NCBI GenBank assembly: GCA_036877525.1
Contig: JAZGTH010000067.1
Coordinates: forward strand, 7,464,501-7,528,500
Direction of reading: 5' to 3'
From: Chromobotia macracanthus
Lineage: Eukaryota; Chordata; Actinopteri; Cypriniformes; Botiidae
Length of the DNA stretch: 64,000 bases
In this document: one piece after another, positions 40,801-51,000 of the stretch
Layout: each line of letters begins with the position of its first letter
Numbering within the stretch: position 1 is the stretch's first letter
Position numbers and translations under genes: made by a program
The notes under the pieces: model-generated
Database searches by the model: none
Seen by the model: only the letters and a program-made list of their open reading frames with translations
Told to the model about the DNA's origin: nothing

Positions 40801-43436
40801 AATGTCCGCCTCATCAGGTAACTAACGAAATTGTACCAAAGTACTTTCAAAATAAAAGCACATTTTAACACAGTTAAACACCTTTTTTCTAGACACCAGG
40901 CGACCAGCCCGCGTGACCACGAGCGTTCTGGAGTTTCACCGTACAGAGAGGCCACTTCCTCCAGAGCGTCCTATTGGCCCATTGCCTCCTAAACCGCCCA
41001 TTAAGCCTGTCCTACTTCCTGCTAGTGACACAACTCGGATGGCCACGCCCACTCCCAAGCTGCCCAGCCCTTCTCAGGATGGTCAGGCAGAGGTACCAGA
41101 GACCATTTTGCTCTCCCAGCCCCAGCAGAAAGAACCCCCAACCCCATCTCCCCGCAAAGAGACACCACCAGCCCCCTCACCACGGAGGATTCTCAGCACT
41201 GAAATCAGAGAGCGTGCGGAGAGAGCACAGTCCGTCACTGAAGGTTTGCTTCACTGTCAGTTTGTAGGGGATGATGGGACATTCTGGCCTCGGATAGACA
41301 GTTTTTACATAATACTTGTTTTAACTGAATGACAGCTTGACTCATAATTATATTTCTTTCACTGTGTGTTGCTATCTAGCTCTGTTTTGAGTACACACAC
41401 ACTTAGCCTTCATGATATCCATCACTAAACAAATTTATAATACTACAGTAGTGCCACATAATGACTCAACTGGTGCATGTATTCATTCGGCACTTCCCTC
41501 GATGGCCAGTTTTAATGCTTTTAGAGTCTGTGTCCTCTCATACAGCTTGGCCAATGGCAATTCAATTACCTCCATCCCATCTATGATGTAATTCAATGCT
41601 TGTGATGCAGCAAATGGGCTTTGATGAAACTGTTTTTATTTTTTGAGTGTTCAAATACTCTTTGCTTCTCTGCCTCTTTGTATCTTCACATGTTATCTTG
41701 CACATTATTATGTGCAATAACCACATAATTGAAAATCTGAATATTGTGATAATGTGATAAGCTGGGTTTTCCCACTGGTGTCAAGTTTTGCTTTTGTTTG
41801 TCGGCATTTTCTGTGAACAGTCCATTTTTTTACTATTACAAAACCCTGTGCCGGTTGTAGCTATGGCACAGCGGTGTTACAGGTTTGTGGGGTCATGGGT
41901 TTGAATCCAGGTTGCTGCATTTCCCAAACCTTTGTTCCCAATTCCACTGTTAAAATTTACTGACCTATCTAATGAATGGTGTAAAACAGCCCAAAAAAAT
42001 TTTAAAAAGGCCTAAGGCCTTGTGATGTATTCTGCTGTATTGTATTTTGTTGTAATTTATGATACCGGACACAAACTAACTTTAGGTCTCTCCTCTCATA
42101 GAGACCCTCCCTATACCGCGGCCTCGCATGAAGCCCTCTCCTCAGCGCCGAGCTGTATCTGTCCATGAAGATTCTGTCCTCCAACACATGGCCATGCTGG
42201 ACCCTGAGGGTGAGCCACACCCACATTTGACATCACAAACTGTCATTAGGGATTTAATCTGAATATGTTAATCTGAAAATAATTATTAGTTAAATTCACA
42301 TTGCATTTCTGGTTAGGGAACACAATGCACTATAAGAGCATCATTTGAGGTTTGTAGAAATTGTCCATTAATGGCACTTCAGCTGTAACTGATCTGATCT
42401 ATATTTAAATATTAGATATTATTAGATATTAATGTTATTGCTTGGTTAAAAGAACATTATTTAAACATTTTCTAATTCTGTTACTTTTTAAAATGTTCCA
42501 CTAACAACTTAAAAATAGCTGTAAAAAAAAATAAATGTATGATATATAATGATAAAAACATTCTACTAACATTACTGCAAAAATGCTTTTGATAACTAAG
42601 TTATTTTGGCCTCTCTCAGAGCTAAAGGCTGCGTTGCCAAGGCGGCAGAGGTCACCAGGGCAGAAGCGGGTGAACCTGGGGGAACTGACGCCCTGTTCAG
42701 AGGATTTACCCGAGGGTGAGCAGAGGAAGAGATTAGTGCAATGAGGTGCCACTCCAACACTATGAGAAGTCTGGAGCTGTGTGTGTGTGTGAAGAGACAG
42801 AAAGATTTGATTAAGAATGGAATTATTAAGAGCCTCACTTAAAACACTTCAGCAATGTCTGTGAAATAAATTTTCTCCTTAAAATTTGAATGTGAGTAGG
42901 AAGGCTTTTGTAGACTGCATTAGCTGTTCTTGAGAATAATAGTTTCATCAATAATACTTTCTTACTACACTTTAATACATGCACTTGTAACCAAGAGTCA
43001 TTATCTCTGTCTAAGAGTATTTTACCTAGTAAAATAACCAATATATAATAGCTTTGCTGATATACTTCACAATGGAACATACAGTCACCCTATAACATTG
43101 TCAACAAATGTCCTTGTACAGCCACATATTCTCACTGTAATTGTCAAATAAAATGACAAAATATGACAATATAATAAAGTAAAATATCTTGCTTATGTGT
43201 CATCTTGCATTTCTCTCACAGTGAAATCTGGGGAGAGAGAAGAGAGCACTGAACAGACCAATGAGACGGACAGCACAACATTCGCAGACAGCCAATCAGA
43301 GCAGAGCCCAACCGGGCTCAGCGACCAAGTGACCAACCAGGAGATGGGGGAGACAGTCTCAGAGCAGCACACAACGCAGGGAGAAACATCAGACCAAAGA
43401 ACTGAATCCCCCTCACCTGAGACACACGTGAACTGA
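30970..43436 (+). CDS. carmil2: CARMIL2 (RLTPR) C-terminal half: capping-protein regulator
   Basis: Ten exons: 30970-31373, 37090-37193, 37647-38421, 39120-39224, 39585-39621, 40749-40817, 40893-41243, 42102-42209, 42620-42715, 43222-43436. From Met 31278 to the TGA the exons sum to 1956 bases, exactly 652 codons, with canonical borders throughout. Motifs in order: CPI (LRHYTRSRPRPNRRNKQPP), CSI (VDEGVEEFFTKKII), basic KKKFGDFFAFKKVRAGRG, TSIADLIRPLRE, a charged Lys/Glu/Arg helix, SSFEQRLHVMLHRMGV, Pro-rich SH3-type stretches, and RRAVSVHED. CPI and CSI bind actin capping protein and weaken its hold on barbed ends. The upstream LRR half at this locus is decayed, so the real 5' end is unknown. 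The first exon begins in phase 1 and needs an upstream exon, or translation may start at Met 31278. Confidence 0.88.
31769..31822. repeat. (GT)n microsatellite
   Basis: About 50 bases of GT dinucleotide with a single GC interruption near its end, in a CARMIL2 intron. Confidence 0.95.
32805..32950. repeat. ACCATGGTA-type palindromic repeat
   Basis: Repeated near-palindromes built on TACCATGGTA and its variants over about 150 bases. Similar clusters lie at about 4935-5035 and, weaker, 38555-38640. This suggests copies of one short non-autonomous DNA element. Confidence 0.5.
33305..33455 (-). mobile_element. tRNA-derived SINE, reverse orientation
   Basis: On the minus strand it has the GCTCAGCTGGTGTAGCATTG A-box region, a B-box-like GGGTTCAATTCCC, and a 3' end related to AAGCGTCTCCCAAATGCATAAAC, which ends at about 33305. 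This tail is the part commonly shared with LINEs in these fish. Confidence 0.85.
33571..33790. mobile_element. MITE-like element
   Basis: It opens with AAAGGGACAGCTAACCCAAA and closes with GGAATGACATGAGGGGTGAG. Recalled from memory, this pair of ends is typical of an abundant cyprinid non-autonomous DNA element, whose right end reads GACATGAGGGTGAGTAAATG. The copy is diverged and non-coding. Confidence 0.55.
36233..36465. mobile_element. AAAGGTTCTT-rich non-autonomous DNA element
   Basis: Multiple direct and inverted copies of AAAGGTTCTT/AAGAACCTTT (for example near 36308, 36330, 36370, 36430) end in TTTTCAAGAGTGTA. This composition is typical of a fish MITE made largely of inverted repeats. 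Confidence 0.55.
37912..38010 (+). repeat. carmil2: Purine-rich GAGARA tract coding a Lys/Glu/Arg helix
   Basis: Within CARMIL2 exon 37647-38421, a nearly pure GAGAAA/GAGAGA run encodes alternating Lys-Glu-Arg. The pattern is that of a single alpha helix. It looks like an in-frame microsatellite expansion after the conserved LIRPLRE motif. Confidence 0.85.
39648..39944 (+). mobile_element. MITE, AGCTAACA family, near-complete
   Basis: It begins CAAGCTAACAGGGAACA and ends AAAATTGTTAGCTGGG. Its ends are inverted repeats, and it contains the family's repeated ACATTCTT/GAACATTTT blocks. It starts about 25 bases after the exon ending at 39621. Confidence 0.8.
41860..41950 (+). mobile_element. tRNA-like SINE fragment, second family
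   Basis: GGCACAGCGGTGTTACAGG and, about 20 bases on, GGGTTTGAATCC resemble spaced A and B boxes of a tRNA-derived promoter. Its tail (CATTTCCCAAACCTTTGTTC) differs from the main SINE here. A weaker relative lies at about 51560-51620. Confidence 0.4.
42437..42598 (-). mobile_element. Partial MITE, AGCTAACA family, reverse orientation
   Basis: It carries the family blocks AAAATGTTCCACTAACAACTT and ATTCTACTAACATTACTG without clear ends. It stops about 20 bases before the CARMIL2 exon at 42620, so it now forms part of that exon's acceptor region. Confidence 0.65.
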
Positions 43437-43559
43437 CCCTGCACAAATCTGTTTTCTATCATGTGTACCTTTGCCTTGCACGCCAGATTATGTACAAAAG
43501 AATGGATTATGAACAAATGCGTTTTAAAGAGTAAATCAATACCTATACTTGTTAATAAT

Positions 43560-43565
43560 TATTAA
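43560..43565 (+). terminator. carmil2: Likely CARMIL2 polyadenylation signal
   Basis: ATTAAA about 125 bases after the stop, followed by GT-rich TTCTGTTGTGTC. No closer canonical hexamer was seen. Confidence 0.55.
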
Positions 43566-43737
43566 AAAGTGAATTCTGTTGTGTCATCATGAGTCCTGGC
43601 TGTTTTATGTTTTCTCCAATACAGCTTCCACTCAGCTTAACTCTGAAAAGCTTGGCAATCAGAAACTGACAATCTTGGAGTAACACTGACCTCCATTTAA
43701 ACCTGTAAAGAAAAAGTCTGAGGGACCCATTTACCTA

Positions 43738-44068
43738 CAGTGGCCCCAAAAAGTGTTTAGACACTTGTATAATGGCCACACTAATCTGATGTATATATTT
43801 CCATTACGTTTGTTAACAAAATTAAGTGGCATTTATTTAAATAAACTATAGCACATCTGTACAGCAAGATATTTTACAAAAAGAACCTTGTTGAATATTA
43901 AAACAATGTATTAACTTTTTAAAATGTAGAATAACAGTATCAGGGTGCTTTCTGGTTGTCAAGTGATAGTGGAAAATGTCCACACTTAATGTGAACTGCA
44001 CTGAAGAAAATAGCTTGATATTTTAAGTGGGGCTTAATTGTTTGGCTCAATATTTTTTGAGGCCACTG
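43738..44068. mobile_element. Tc1/mariner-type MITE with TA target-site duplication
   Basis: The left end CAGTGGCCCCAAAAA and right end TTTTTTGAGGCCACTG are inverted repeats, flanked on both sides by TA. It is 331 bases with no transposase ORF, so non-autonomous. It lies between the convergent CARMIL2 and TMEM170A 3' ends. Confidence 0.85.
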
Positions 44069-44811
44069 TATTTTGTCAGTGTGACACAACAGAACCTCTG
44101 TCTGTATAAATTGTAACTTGTCACTTTTTCGTTTCCTGCATTTGTGGTTTTGAGTGCAAATTGTAATCCAAATTTCTCATTACATCACACACTATGCTGT
44201 ACAGGCCTGATAATGATAAACTAGTAAACCTTACATCTAAGCGGCTCTGAAACTCCCTACTAGCAGATCCAAAACAGTAAAAAAGGGTGTGGTTGACTTT
44301 TAACAGTACAACTCTAATTTCCAAAATAATAAATGACCCCTACTTGATTGGCCCCCTAGATCATAATACATTAAAAACACCAATCAAAATCTTTTTACTG
44401 TTTTCAAAATCCTCTAGGTAATTATGTATGCGCAGTGGTGAGATTAAAATCGTTTTTTCCAAACCTATTAAAATTTTAAATGAAATCATAATCTGAAATA
44501 GGCTTCGGTTTATATTACAATATCATTCATTCTAATACAGAGCCAGGTCTCTGTTTTCAGAAAAGCCCACGTGATTTGAGTCATCACTCTGCACGTTTCT
44601 ATGCCCTGGTAACACCACAGTACTCAGCAAGTAGTGGCTGTGCAGATTTAGCTGGTAAATGTTAATACAACACAGGAGAGCAATCTGTGAGTATGTAATA
44701 GAAGCTCAGTTTGTAATAGAACTACGTTATAATGTCTGAGCACAGCTTGCATTAAAACAGCTATTCATTTAGCAAAATTAAAACAAGGTGGTATTACTGT
44801 AATCTAAACCT

Positions 44812-46480
44812 TTTTATTTCATGAAAATACTAGCAATTGGCACTTACAGTAAGAAAATTAAACTTGCCCAGAAAAACAAATTGAAAGTGTCATGTTGTAC
44901 AGAGTTGTCAATTTCTCAAGAAGACCAAACAATCAAAGACAAACCACAGAGACAACGAGCAGTCACTCTGTCACCAATGAATGCACTTTACAAAAATAAA
45001 TCCATTTGTGCAATTGAGAGACCATAGGCTCGGAGGAAAAAAGCATAGCTTTCAGTAAGTCCCAGCAGCATTACCACTGAAGTAACAGCCTTAGAGGACT
45101 CCATTCATAAAAGAATATTCTGATTCCCATTAACCCACACCATACAAGCTTTGAATGAAACTTTCAGAATACACAAACTTCCTGAGGCCTTGTAATGAGG
45201 GAGAACACAAGTCTGAATGCTTATAAAAATTAAGATTTGTATACAGCTTGATAATTCCTCAAATAAATGTAAAAAGACGCTACCATGTATTAGGATCTGC
45301 CAAAATATCACTGTCAACAATTGTTTTTAATTAAGCTTTGCACCCAAGTAAGCTCATAGAATTACTGAACAAGAAAAATCATCCACAAGTGAGGACACTT
45401 TTGCAACTTAAGCAACTTGTTATATACTTCTGTATACTTGGGTTTCCAACTATTGTATTACTTAGTATTTTGTACATTCTGTCATTTAATTTGATATCAT
45501 TTAATTTCTGTCCGCATTAAATTTCTCTATAAGAAGATTGAAAGTAACTGTCAAACATCTGACAGTTTAGTGTTAGTATTTCTTTGGTGAATGTGTAAGT
45601 GATTCTGTTATGGATTTAGCTGAAATCTGGTTTACATTCACATATTAGGCATAGGAGGTGAGGCTGCCACATATACAGTAAAATATTATGGGCAAGTTAA
45701 ATGTCAAAGCAATATCACTCTAATATATACAGATATATTAATATGAAGGCCAAATTTCAAAGCTCATTTAAATAACAAATCCTTAAATCACTCAGATCTG
45801 AAAACATGTCACAAATATGAAATAAAATATGCAACCAAAGCCAGTCTACTCCAGTTAGGTTCTTACGCCGTGAAGAAATTACACTGTCAAAGTCCGCACA
45901 CATAATGGCAAATACATGTACCTCCATGTGCGTTTTACTGTATTTTCTTAAAACATTCCCAAACCCAAGTGAAAAAGAAAATTACATTGTGAGAAAAGAG
46001 AAATTAACTTAAATGTTTAGCCTTTGGCCTAAAGGATTAATATAATCAGTGCAAAAAGAATGCAGGTTTTGTTTGCTTTGTTTCCCCTCAAGCACAATTT
46101 TAGGGAAAGCTGGAATGGGCTTTAATATATACAGAGCAAAACTAATATCAGACTGACTTTCATCCAAACATGTTTAAAGACCTATACACTTTAGTGTTAA
46201 GAAAGGAAAAGTAGCTAACAAACAAATCAAGAATTTGTTCAATTACAGTCTAAGTGACCATTTAAATAATAATAAAAATACCTGTGCAAGATAAGGTCCC
46301 ATTTGACTCCATGTCATCACAACACAGTTACTCATCTGAACCCAATTTCAAATGAATAACAATGTTCTGCATCAAAAGAAAAAGGTCTTGGGACTGTTTG
46401 TAAAGTAAGGCCTCCATGTTTTGCATATGATGCCCAGGTAACTCCTCAGGATGGCAGCCTGGCGTGCCAGCGTCTTTGTG
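44812..46480 (-). other. tmem170a: TMEM170A 3' UTR region
   Basis: Downstream of the TMEM170A stop on the minus strand there is about 1.7 kb of AT-rich, non-coding sequence. A minus-strand AATAAA at about 44812-44817 could end the transcript. From about 44070 to 44810 I see no gene. Confidence 0.45.
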
Positions 46481-47495
46481 CTACAGGGTAGCCAGAATTC
46501 TGAGGAAAGAAATGATAAAAATACACAAAGATTGTCCCACTCCAAACACCAAGGCCTCCAAAGAGAACATGCTCTTTCCAGCCGCTTTATATACTCCAGC
46601 TATGGCTGCACCTGTAAGAAAACATACGGAGCGCTTAGGTTGTTCACACTGCACACAAATCCAACTCTTATTTAAATCTGATCTTTAGGCCTGATGTCAG
46701 TATACATTCTGGTGAAATCAGTTCAGTATGAGATAGAAGGCAGTCAATATTGCTAAACAGAAACATTCACACATCCATCCATTCTCCAAACCCACTTGTC
46801 CTCTGCAGGATCCTATCTCAGCATCTTAGGCTGTAGGTGGGATACACCCTGAACAGATGACCAGTCTATCACAGGGCTCACCCTCACACACATTCACAAG
46901 GGCAGTTTAAACAAATAATGCAGTGAAAGGAAAAGAAACTACATACTAGTGAGAACCCCTCCGAACAGTGGACCTATGATGCCCATAAGCAGGATACCGA
47001 GGGGGAAAAATCGTGCCATCTTATGCCTCCGGAGTGTTGCAAGGGCCAAGAGGGCAGCGGGCAGGTGGAAAACCAACGAGGACACAACAGCCCAAAGGAA
47101 AACACCGTACCACATTTCTGTCAAAGATAAAGAGAAACGCCTACTTAAACAGACCCAGGATCCGTGAAGGAGCCTGAACCGATCTTACAAATAAGAGCAG
47201 AGCTCAACTCATCAGCACAGTTTAGCTAACACAGTAGCATTATGGATAGCCCATCAACACTACACAACACAGAGTTGGATCGTGGCATAATAAATGCACA
47301 ACACATGAGCCGATACAGAGGATATGTGATCTCCTCTGATCTGATGTGATCTCCGCCGTGGCGTGAGATCTCACCGGAGAAATCGCACAGCGACGTGTCG
47401 TTCCTCCCGCAGTTCGTGGCATTTTTCCTCGGCACCAGATTCAAACTGAGGATCTGCTTCACGAATCCAATCTCCACGTTATAGTCGCCCTGCAT
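46481..47495 (-). CDS. tmem170a: TMEM170A, small ER/nuclear-envelope membrane protein
   Basis: Three coding exons on the minus strand: 47495-47375, 47117-46947, 46611-46481, totalling 423 bases and encoding 140 aa (human is about 144). The protein opens MQGDYNVEIGFVKQILSLNL, with N-glycosylation sequons NAT and NDT ahead of SLCDFSEMWYGVFLWAVV. Hydrophobic segments follow: YGVFLWAVVSSLVFHLPAAL, FPLGILLMGIIGPLFGGVL, a weaker AAIAGVY helix, and QSLCIFIISFLRILATL at the end. TMEM170A promotes ER sheet formation and shapes the nuclear envelope. It was chosen over TMEM170B because the head-to-head CFDP1 neighbour matches human 16q23. All splice borders are canonical and no lesion was seen. Confidence 0.95.
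46770..46905. mobile_element. Teleost interspersed repeat fragment (LINE-tail type)
   Basis: ATCCATCCATTCTCCAAACC, then GGATCCTATCTCAGC, GGTGGGATACACCCTGA, CCAGTCTATCACAGG and a CACACACATTCACA segment. The order matches a very common fish repeat tail recalled from memory. It lies in TMEM170A intron 2. Confidence 0.6.
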
Positions 47496-48065
47496 GTCTC
47501 ATCGGATGAACGCTGCGGTCATGCGGAAATAAAGTGTCCGAAAAATATCCGGAAAACAGCATGAGAAACGAGACGCGCGTGTTAGCAGAGGGGCTGTTTT
47601 AGCACAGATGCTCAACCGTTCGCATGAACGTCTACTCCAACTGCTGCAAACCGACAAATAAGTCACTTTATTTAGATGCGGATAAACGCGGTCTTCGTGC
47701 ACAAGTGCTCTGTAGCATCATTTAGAAAAGATTAGAGTTTAAACGACCAGTATTGCATGCAGTTTGAGATTAGCTTTCGGTCACCCGCGATTTGCGACAG
47801 GCTTGTGGGCGGGGCTAGTCGGCTGGTGGGCGTGGTCTAACGAGGCGCTATGTAGCGCTTGTATGGCGTCTGTATAGTCTTGATTTGCAAAACATATGGA
47901 TAGAAATAAGCGTGGCGAATATAGGCCGGTGATGTTTTATATATCAGATAATGCTAAAAACCTGACATGTTCTAGTTGTAAGCTGTCTGGGTAGCCGTGG
48001 TGTTTCTGCTCATTGTTCTCGCTGTCTTTATCTGCTTTAGCAGTTGCTACATCATTGCGATAAAT
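47496..48065. promoter_or_regulatory. Shared TMEM170A/CFDP1 head-to-head promoter
   Basis: 570 bases separate the two divergent start codons. The stretch is locally CpG-rich, with a GC box GGGCGGGGC at 47807-47815 and a second GGGCGTGG at about 47829. No TATA box is obvious. This fits one bidirectional housekeeping promoter. Confidence 0.7.
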
Positions 48066-51000
48066 ATGAATTATTCGGATTATGACTCGGATGATTACGC
48101 TTCAAATGAGGATGAAGATTATGTCCCATCGGGTAAGACGTTTTTAGCAATGAAAGTTAGCATGGCTGTGCAACAATACTAAATGTGCAAGATAACGTTA
48201 GATTAGCTGTGTACTGCACCAGTGTAGGCGAAATAATGTTTCTTATTCGTACTTTGTAATTTGCGAATTATTAAACAGCCACACTTGCTAACTGATGCAT
48301 TTAGTTATAATGCATTTAGTTATAATGCATTAGCATAATGCATTTGCTCACACTTAGGAATGATCTAGAATCTGTTTTTACAGCAGTACCTAAATTGGAC
48401 GTATTAATACAAAAGCAAAGGTTGGACTACTAAACAGCCCAAAGAAACTGGTGTTTTATACTGTCATTTTAGTAATGAGTTATAAATAAATATTCTGCTG
48501 CTTTATGAAATATTTCTAAGGTTGTATTGTTGCACTATGGATGCAACAATAGTGATCAATCAAGACACCTGCTGGTCTTTCATGATTCAATGTCATTTGT
48601 TTTCTTTTTGGATCAGATGATAATCTGAGTGAGGATGACATAAATGAATGTGAGAAGGAAGATGGTCTGGAGGGGGAGGAACATGATGAGACGCAGTCTG
48701 AACGTGTGAAGAAAAAGAAGAAAACCAAAGGAGGAATTATTATGAGGTAAGACGTTTATGGTATTCATAATTCAAATACTTGAATCAGATTGCATTTACA
48801 TTACATTTACATTTATTCATTTAGCAGACGCTTTTATCCAAAGCGACTTACAAGTGCAGAATACAACAAGCGAGTCAACCTGAAGAGGCAACTAGACACA
48901 ATAAGTGCTCACAATACAAGTTTCAGACATTGCTCAGAGTATCATATGCTACAACAAGGGAGATTTAAAGGAAAGAGGGATAGGAATGAAGGGAAAGAAT
49001 TTTTTTTTTAAGATGAGGTTAAGTGCTCACGAAAGACGTGTTTTCAGCTGTTTTTTGAACAGCTGCATTGCAAAATTGCAAAACAATTGTGACAGTTTCT
49101 CATTTGTTGTTTTTTTTAATGAAGAAAGAGAAAGAAAGGAGGTCTCACACTTGTAGAAGACGATGAGAAAAGAGCAGCAGACCAACAGAAAGCTGAAGAT
49201 GAGATGACAGAAGATCATTCTAGAGCTAGAGCACCGGTGGTTGATGATAAAAATCAGAAGAAGAAAGCAGATGATCTTTGGGCTAGTTTTCTGAGTGATG
49301 TTGGACCTCGACCCGCAGCAGCAGCATCTCCAAACACAGACTCTCAGCAGGTAAAGAAAACACTGGTTTATTGGTTTGCATTTGTAAAACTGTATTGCAG
49401 TTCAGTGCTGATAATCTAGATTAACTGAATGTGTATGTGTTGGAAAAACCAGTTCTGTCATAACCAGTCTTCTCTGCTTTTTAGGACAGTAATAATTTTA
49501 AACAATGTTAATATTTAAGGATTCCAATATTTCTCTTTGTTTTGTTGCAAACTAGTTAGTTTGTGCAATAATAGTGTGCAAATCTTCACACATACACCCT
49601 TAGAAATTCAGATCTTTAAATGGAACTGTAAGTGTTGATGGTACATTGTTTATACTACAGACAATTTATATTGGACTCATGTTATGCATTATGCTTGCTG
49701 TGGTTGTGGTTTATTGTTTAGGTATTTTCAGATTTCTAAATGTTTTGTGCTATTACTTTAATTACCAATTAGATTAATGTGCACATATTTTTGTATTTCT
49801 CGTAGTCCACATCCACAACCAACACAGATCAGCCCAGTAAACCGGCTACAGGGTTTCAGCAAAAGGTGGATAAACCAAAAGAATCCGCCAAAATCACAAT
49901 TACAAAGGTGTTTGATTTTGCAGGGGAAGAAGTGCGGTAAGTTCTTATGACCACCAGATGGCGTCATACATTCATTTTTACAATGTACAATGTTGGAAGC
50001 GTCTACACATCTGGCATTCAGCCGAGCTTTTGTAATATAATAAAATATAAAAAGTAATATATATATTCACTGCTTTACTGTTTTAATAATATACAATCGA
50101 CTGGTAAAATAATCAAGTACTGTACAATACTGTACAGTAAAAGCACATTTAATTTTAAACTGGTCTGACGTATGCAAAATGTGATCTATATAATGTTCCT
50201 GTAGCTCAGCTGGTAGAGCATTGTGTTAGCGACACAAACGGTGGCATGTATATGTTGAATGCATTGTAAGTTGCTCTGTATAAAGTGTCTGCCAAATGCG
50301 TAAATGTATATAAAGAGCTGTTCTGTGTTAGTAACAAATCACTGCATGTCATTTGTTTCTGTAGATTCAGAAGTCCGTGATGAGCTGAACATTAGATCAC
50401 ATGACCATCTCCCTTTTCCACAGAGTCACTAAAGAGGTAGATGCCGACTCACGGGAGGCCAAGAGTTTTCTGAAGAAAGAGGAGACACCAGAGGAGAACA
50501 AAGAAAAGCAGCCTGAGCCCTCCAAACTAAAGCCCACCTCACCGTCCATTTCCGGATCCAGGTACCACCCCAGTTAGACCATTTACCCTGTGTTTCGCTG
50601 TTCAACCCTTCCCAGTATATGTGAAATTATTGTGTTAATCGTTGTTTCAGTAATGAAACAAAATGTTTTCTAATGGTTTTGTTTCACTGATTCAGATGTG
50701 CATAAATCACTAAGGCCTGACTGTAATTAATTTGTTGCTATTGATGTTGTTATATTACAGTAATTAGGTGTCATCTCCGTAATTGTCATTGCTGCTGGTA
50801 AATGGATGAAGACATCTGTGTCTGTTTCTGTGTGTGCGTGTGTTGGCTAGAGGTAATGTGGGACATGTCATTGATCTCTGACAGCGAGCTTTTGATAATT
50901 TAATTCAATGTGTGCCTTTAGGAGAAAACAGTGATTTAACCTCAGTGCACACAGATAAGTGTGTAAGAATTTAGGGCTAGATATTGCCACCAATTTGGTG

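Noticed and set aside
47997..48065. Hydrophobic 23-residue extension in frame with CFDP1, as if a signal anchor
   Set aside because: It begins with GTG, not ATG, and CFDP1 is nuclear. The ATG at 48066 gives the expected acidic N-terminus, so this is 5' UTR.
50195..50312. tRNA gene
   Set aside because: Only the tRNA-like head of a SINE. There is no B box or cloverleaf, and the SINE tail is present.
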